Shown piece by piece: positions 57,888 through 64,000 of a stretch of DNA of 64,000 bases. The stretch is from the NCBI GenBank assembly GCA_023974075.1, contig CM043808.1:20854136-20918135 (forward strand). Direction: 5' to 3'. Each line of letters begins with the position of its first letter. Positions within the stretch are counted from its first letter, which is position 1. Origin of the DNA: Chaenocephalus aceratus (Eukaryota; Chordata; Actinopteri; Perciformes; Channichthyidae). Both the position numbers and the translations under genes were made by a program. The notes below the pieces were generated by a model. It was not told the origin of the DNA. It made no database searches and saw only the letters and a list, made by a program, of their open reading frames with translations.

Positions 57888-57953
57888 TGTGTGTGTATGT
57901 GTGTGTGTGTGCGTGCGTGCGCGTGCGTGCGCGTGTGTGTGTGGGTGTGTGTG
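57888..57953. repeat. (GT)n/(GC) alternating array
   Basis: GT dinucleotides with an internal GCGTGCGTGCGCGTGCGTGC segment, strictly alternating purine-pyrimidine and Z-DNA-prone. Confidence 0.92.
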
Positions 57954-57959
57954 TCTGGT

Positions 57960-59880
57960 TTCCCACCATATATTCGTAGAAGCTATTAAAACTCATTAAC
58001 CTGCGTTTTATTTGAAGCCCCCCTGCCCCCGTCCATCATACCACTAATGTATTTTCCATGAGGCTTTTTTTCCTTCTGATTTAATTTAGCTTTACTCTTT
58101 GATTTTACGATTCGCCTCTGTTATTGTAGGATATCTTCTCCTTTCCTTGTAATTTTATTTTATGACATGGAGTGATTCGAGTACAATACGCCCCCCGGGG
58201 AGGACCACTTACCTCCACGCCAACAAATATAATTACTACTGATCAGAGAGAGCGAAAACAGACCGCCGCTTCCCTGCCACAGCCCGGGTCTTTTTTCAAT
58301 TTTTTTTTTCTTCCAGTTGTCTCATTGCAGCATGATGGCTATGAAAATCTAAAAATGAAAATCCCAAAAACCTGCAGCCCGCATGTGCTGCCACGCTCCA
58401 TTAACAAATGTAAACATTGTTGATTATTTATTTATTGACAAGATATCCAAACATAGCCTAACAGAAAAACACTTTAGATAGGCTACGTGAATCTTTGAAA
58501 CCCATTCTTAAATTCGACATGGGTTAAATACCAAAAAACACGCTTATTTTAATTGAATTGTAATTTGTCTAATCGCTATCGCTATGTCAAAATGCCCTAC
58601 ACCGTGGGGCGGTAGCGAGCAGTGTGGGAAAAATGAAGTTCATGCACTGTCAAACTGATCCAATCCAACTTGGATGTATGCGGATTGTCTATCGATGCAG
58701 CACACATTGTCTAACACAATAAAGTCAACGCCTATTTAAGAAAATATGCAACTTAAGAGGTATTTATAAAAATAGCAACATTATTGAACGAGTTTGGCGT
58801 GGATTTAACCTCGCCTTGACGCGCAGAATCAGCTGTGTCCGCGCGGCCTTGCAGAGAATAAAATAGGTTAAGTTACCGCCAGAAGTAAACAGCTAAAGTC
58901 CTTTCGTGTTTACCAAGTAAAGTCCTCTGCTCCATGTTGACAGGTGAGAGTTCACAGGAGCAAAGTCGGTCCCCTCCCAATGGAGCTGCGAGCCTGACTG
59001 TGTAACCCCCAAGAAATGGTGAGTTGTGTGGTGTCAGACAGAGGGAGAGATAAACAGGGAGAGTTGCTGAGGGGGCTCTTTGACTTTGAGCGCATAAGCC
59101 CTTATTTCATGGTGCCATTGTTTGTTTTAAGGACGTCAGGCTTAATACAGTTCCAGGCGATTTCCCAACATGTCTGTTCGCCCGAGCACCTCCAAGGCGC
59201 TGTGTGCAAGTGTGTGTTTGTGCGCGTGCTCACATGTGTGCGCGAGCCCTTCATTCCTGTCGACTTTAGCCTCACCCCTGTCATAGGCAGTGATTTAAAA
59301 AATGTGTATAGGCTACTTTCAAGGTTGTTCGTAAGACATGTTAAATTAACTCAGACTTTGCAGAATTTACTGAGTCATTTCCTACTAAAGAAATGTTAAA
59401 TATTTAGCTAAATCATGGCTAGACTAATCATGATGTTTAGTGTATATCTGTGGTTTTAATGAGTTTGACTGTAGCCATATTCCCATCAGCCTCACTGAGC
59501 AGCATTCATTTAATGCCTATTATTTCCAAATAGGCCAGACGTGGAACTTTATTTAATGTTAGAGCAAACAGGTTCTTTATCACATGTTGAAAACAGGACA
59601 AAAAGTGTTGCAATACTGTATTTTATCACTCACGTGATGTGAGTCCACAGGGGAAATGGGAGATGGGCCAGACAGACTAGCTTTGTGTATGCATAAACTT
59701 GCATATTATTGTTATTGATTGTTAGACAATTTTTGACGGTCACATTGTTCATACATTTACTTTAACAATATTCATTAACAATTTATGCAAAAAAACTTGA
59801 ATTTGGGAGAGTGGTGAGCAGTAGGTCTCATTGAATGGCTTATAACACAGGCCACAGTGGATCACAAACCCCCCGCTCTC
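57960..59880. other. Noncoding region, no gene recognised
   Basis: Mixed unique sequence, including a 127-codon frame (59016-59399) without a recognisable domain. No transposon ends seen. Confidence 0.45.
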
Positions 59881-59888
59881 TCGCTCAC

Positions 59889-59928
59889 TCACACACACAC
59901 ACACACCCACACACACACCCACACACCA

Positions 59929-59966
<38 letters not shown>

Positions 59967-59992
59967 ACACACACACACACACACACACACAA
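59889..59992. repeat. (CA)n microsatellite, interrupted
   Basis: CA dinucleotides with regular CCCA and CCA interruptions, about 100 bases. Confidence 0.95.
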
Positions 59993-60443
59993 ACACCTCC
60001 ATAATCACTATTTGTAGCAGAAAGAGGGATGTGGGTCATCGGGGGCCACGCAGTGCCAGCTATCCCTCTGGCTGCCAACAAATAATAACACTCAACATAC
60101 ATGTAAATGTATCTTATTTTACTAGAGAAGTCTCATTTATCACGTTCAGGTCATATAGACTCAGCTTCTATCTTGAAAAACAACAAGTGATGTATTTTTC
60201 CTCCAGTGTCCTCGTCTGTGATGGTGGAAGCTGAATACATTAAGTGCTGGACAGGACGCCCAACAAGGACTTTAGAGGCAGTAAGAGTCAGACGCCTACT
60301 CATTTATTACACTCGGACAAATCCTCCTCTCCTCTCCTCTGTCCTGTCTCCTAAACCTTTTTATTCAGGGACCCGGAGACCTCTCCGGAACAAAACAGCT
60401 TTTAGCGCTGCCATCTCTCCCTGCTTCTGTTTTTGCAAATAGC

Positions 60444-60463
60444 TCTCTATCTCTCTCTCTTCT

Positions 60464-60540
<77 letters not shown>

Positions 60541-60560
60541 TCTCACTCTCTCGCTCTCTT
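60444..60560. repeat. (CT)n homopyrimidine array
   Basis: CT dinucleotides with a few TTCT interruptions, about 110 bases. Complementary GAGA strand. Ser/Leu and Arg/Glu frames are artefacts. Confidence 0.95.
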
Positions 60561-60569
60561 ATTCACGAA

Positions 60570-61082
60570 AAAAAGAGAGAGAAAGGGAGCTGTTGTAGAA
60601 GCACATGAAGTCATTATGTGATCAAGGCCATATATATCCACTGCATTGCTTCTTATCCCAAATAGTATTAAATATTTCAAAGAAAAGTAATCTAACTTAA
60701 ATTCAGTTAACGTTATTTGATTATATTTGTTGTTGTTCTCTTTTAATTTGCGCCTAAAGAAGACAAAAACGCTCTAATAGTTCTAATATACTACTACTAA
60801 TAATGAGAAGACAAATGACCCGTTGATCTAAATTAAAACCGAGAAAACATAGGCCACTGCCCCTTTGCACTCCGGCATACCATCACCGCGTGCGCACTTA
60901 TTACCACTTAATTGTGGTCAGAATGTGATAAAACACCTCTGGGAGAATATTGTTTTCCCTGCCTCCCTCCTCCTGCATTTAGGCCCTATACTGTAATAAA
61001 TATGTCAATAAATTCTGCCATCAGTGCTCGATGCCAGCGCGCGTTATCAGTCTTGGGCATCGAGGTGTGTCGCACTCGACCC

Positions 61083-61128
<46 letters not shown>

Positions 61129-63060
61129 AGTGAGTTTGAAATAAATACACGGGTTGATCCACCTGGAATGGGCCGCGATAAGAGCAGCCAGTGTTAACCG
61201 ACACGTTTCCTTTACACCTCATCCGAGTCTTCCTTTTCCAAACACGCGTTTCTTTAATGTCCCGGCCTGTTTTTCCAGCCTGTGTGCGCACCGACGGCAC
61301 CCAGGGGAGCCGAGGCCAAATCAGCAACAGGCCAGTGAGAGAGCATGGGGCCGGGACACCTGCTTTGGAAAAGACACTCCAGACACTAAACTTTGCTGAC
61401 TTCGTTGCATTTCGTTCGTCCTAAAAAACACTTGCTTGCAACATGGAAAAGAGACTCGCCTTTTCCCGTTTGGCACCTGACAGAGGCACATATGGAAAAT
61501 AAGATTTCTAGTTAAGTACTTTAGGATCCTGTTTGTGCAAGGGATAAAAAAAGAAAATTCTGCCTGCAACAAATGAATCTAAAGTGAAACGCTAGGAAGA
61601 ACAGGGGAAAGGAAAAAAAGCACAATGATCTGATAAAAAAGGGGCATCAGCTACTTTTTTACTGGCTTCTACATAATAATATAATAACTACAATTAAAAT
61701 ACTATTTTTAGACGCTCATTAGGAAATAATTCAGAGGTAATTTCTGCATTTGCTTAATACTAGAATCATCCTTTCTCTTAGGCAGAAACGCATTATGAAG
61801 CAGAATGGATGTGACCTATCCGAAAAGAGTAAATGAAAAAAGTAGTATGTAATGTAAGATAACAATTAATTTCAATGGCACAAATGTGTAAATAATATTA
61901 CTAAACAATTTATGTATACACCGTTGTAAAGATCGAGAGGATTAGAATATTTGCAGTGAGCAAAATCTGCTGTGTAATAATAAAATATCCAATTTGTAGG
62001 AATGCAGGAGGACGACAACGAGCAGCCGTCATCATTTCATAAATCAGAAGCGTCAACAGGTTTTTCTGTGGAAAGGATCAGATGTCAGTGTCCGCTAGTT
62101 CAGCCTTACAGGTGGGCAAGTTTAAAATGAAAAAAAGAGTCGAATAATCCATAACAAATCTTTAACATAGCGATGTTTTGTTTCAATTTACTGTTAGTTT
62201 GACTTATGCATTTCTGACGAGGGTGCTGTCTTTACTCATGGGGTTATTTCTGTGGCGGGCTGTGTGACAGACGTTTCATGATGATTTTCGGCTCTTCACT
62301 GAGCGTTCACAAAGAGACGTTTATCTCTTCTCAGATATTGGCTTCCCTGGATAATCTGAATTCCAAAGCAAAGCTCCGAGCTTCTGTGCCGCTTTGCTTG
62401 TTCATAAATCAGACCTTGCATCACCCAATGAGAAAAGTCTGAAAATATCTCCACATGCCACTTTGAACCCCCAATACCCAAGTGACCTAATACTGTTATT
62501 CCCTTTGAGAAGCTGCAGTCTAAATGTGTACCAGTTGCAGAACAAAATGTACATAATTATATTAAAATTCTAACTCGTTGCACATCGTTAAATTATAAAA
62601 TATCACACTGCAAAGTTGGTAATGATTTAAAGTGAATTGGCTTGAAGGAATGTTTTTATTAGAGTATCATACACATAATCCAAACATGCATAAACGCAAG
62701 TGTTGAAAAGTCGTTAAAAAACGATTGTAAATGTTGAGTTTTACTGGTTGGAAGATGTCTGAAAATATCTGCACTAAAACGGTGTCTACTTTAACAATTC
62801 ACTTAATGCTACATTCGTTTAAAATCATGCTTTACATGTGAATAAATCAGCAACAGGGATAAATATCATCTGATTGTTTGCCAAATAAATCAAGTCGTTC
62901 CATAATGAATTTTCTTTATCATGGAATTGATTTTATTTTTTAGTATTTTATTCAAAATCTCTTGGCATAAAAGCGACCATTTAACAAAAACATTCTTAAA
63001 TATGACATAAATAACATAACAATATGTGGACTATGTATTTTGTTGCGGCTTATCGTGTAA
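60570..63060. other. Noncoding region, no gene recognised
   Basis: AT-rich unique DNA apart from a GC-richer patch at 61040-61350 around the poly-G run. No exon identified. It is relatively free of repeats compared with 44-54 kb, which would fit a proximal upstream region. Confidence 0.5.
61087..61127. repeat. G41 homopolymer
   Basis: Forty-one consecutive G residues flanked by AACA and AAGTGAG. Extreme length for a G run; the true length may differ because such tracts are hard to sequence. Confidence 0.85.
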
Positions 63061-63662
63061 TGTCAAAGTGAGTAACGATTCTTACTCGCGCAGTCGGTGC
63101 TTTGGGAAGAAAGAGATTAGTAAGAGTGTATTTCCTTTTCCCCCCTCTCTCTCTCTTTAGTTGCATGCTCAAGTCCCATTCTCTGGTCAAGTTCACTGCG
63201 TTGTTCTCCGGACCGGACGGACGCTTCTTATTGGTAGGTTGCGACAGTTACATCACGCCGCTGGTGACGCGCACGTCTTCCTGTTTCCTTCAGCCGCGTC
63301 TTAAAGTGAATCTTAGTGGCGGAGAAGCGCTCAGCATCCAGAGCTCTGCATCCAGTGCGCCTCGGAGACGCACACACGCAGTCTCGCTCTCTCTCTCTCT
63401 TACACTCTCTCTATGTCTCTCACTCTTGTAGTCACAGCAGAGGATAGAGGGAGAGACCTACGCGCAAGAGCTCTTTTCATCTTCTATATTTTTCCTATTT
63501 TGTTCTTTTCGCTCGCGCAGAGCTCTGACTTTATTCCAGCTCTTTCTTCTCTGAGAAATTGTTATATCCCGTCATCCAGAAAATCCTCGGTGTTCTGCGT
63601 TGATTCTCTCTTTTTTTTGTTTTCGCCGTAGTGTTCAGGTTGTCCCCCTCTTCATCTAAAGG
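63060..63662 (+). promoter_or_regulatory. Putative promoter and noncoding first exon of a host gene
   Basis: CpG frequency rises sharply from ~63200 (CTCCGGACCGGACGGACGC). An inverted CCAAT box (ATTGG, 63230-63234) is followed within 60 bases by GTGACGCGCACG, a CRE/E-box-like motif. No TATA box is evident. Downstream is a CT-rich leader and then a strong splice donor AAAGG|GTAAGTAA with GT at 63663-63664. This combination suggests a TATA-less start and a 5' untranslated exon ending at 63662. No start codon opens a convincing long frame in this exon. Confidence 0.45.
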
Positions 63663-63874
63663 GTAAGTAACCTTGTCCTCGGATACCTCCCTTTCTTGTT
63701 CTGCCTCGCTTGCACACGGTGGGCGGAAAAAAAAAATAAACAAATGAAACCCCATGAACGGGGAAATGTATAACGGTGATCAACAGCTAATCATATATCT
63801 ATACGACTTTATTTGCTCTGTTTCGCTCCCCTCGGCGTGTGGTTAGAGTTGCGTGAGCTGCCCGTGTGTTTTAG

Positions 63875-63951
63875 CGAGGATGATTTGCGAACGGTATAGC
63901 CCAACCTTTCCCCATGAAAGCGGAGATCAAGTTGATTTGCAACTTCTCCAA
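63875..63951 (+). CDS. Possible short coding exon (unidentified host gene)
   Basis: A plausible acceptor (CGTGTGTTTTAG, AG at 63873-63874) precedes an ATG at 63880. The frame runs exactly 24 codons to a donor CAA|GTAAGT (GT at 63952), giving MICERYSPTFPHESGDQVDL and four further residues, ending in phase 0. A second ATG at 63914 in another frame reads MKAEIKLICNF... and meets a stop just past the donor. I do not recognise either peptide. The exon could be an alternative first exon or chance; the product is unknown. Confidence 0.25.
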
Positions 63952-64000
63952 GTAAGTTTTAGAAGCGAGTGTCTCGATACGTGACTTAAAACAAGAGTTG

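Noticed and set aside
61087..61133. Poly-glycine and poly-proline open frames across the G41 run
   Set aside because: They are translations of a homopolymer and have no coding meaning.

Overview
This window looks like intergenic or intronic DNA from a teleost fish, probably a percomorph. The support is indirect: about eighteen long CA/GT dinucleotide arrays, a Tf1/sushi-type chromodomain Ty3/gypsy element, an RTE/Rex-like LINE endonuclease typical of fish, hAT- and piggyBac-like DNA transposons, and long stretches with no recognisable exon. I found no host protein-coding exon that I can name. The only host-gene signal is at the far right (about 63.1-64.0 kb). There a GC/CpG-richer segment with an inverted CCAAT box is followed by a strong splice donor and then by a possible short second exon with an ATG and another donor. 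It reads like the 5' end of a plus-strand gene, with most of the window lying upstream.

Layout. 1-21.4 kb: unique noncoding DNA with microsatellites, purine/pyrimidine tracts and one small inverted-repeat element (10.9-11.5 kb). 21.44-24.46 kb: a 3.0 kb element with ~500 bp inverted terminal repeats and a 7 bp target-site duplication, but no transposase. 26.56-29.03 kb: a piggyBac-like element (15 bp perfect terminal repeats) that encloses a hAT-like non-autonomous element (27.39-28.70 kb). 29-44 kb: mostly unique noncoding DNA, candidate regulatory sequence, and a perfect 61 bp inverted repeat at 40.03-40.16 kb. 44.49-44.73 kb: a 239 bp MITE. 44.99-50.82 kb: a foldback element split by a complete LTR retrotransposon (45,086-50,235). 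53.12-54.61 kb: a hAT-family element with an 8 bp target duplication and a relic of a TTF-zinc-finger transposase. 54.6-63 kb: unique DNA with microsatellites and a 41-base poly-G run.

The most informative unit is the LTR retrotransposon. Its LTRs differ by five substitutions and three indels, and its 5 bp target duplication can be checked against the other arm of the foldback element it interrupted. It carries gag, a zinc knuckle, protease, the start of reverse transcriptase, a full integrase core and a chromodomain. The catalytic part of reverse transcriptase and RNase H are missing. In their place is ~1.13 kb of a LINE apurinic-type endonuclease that lacks both LINE ends. The element also shows two mechanistic signatures of the sushi group: a 10-nt match between the predicted mRNA 5' end and the primer-binding site (self-priming), and a GGGAAAA slippery heptamer at the gag/pol boundary. 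Several frameshifts make it non-functional.
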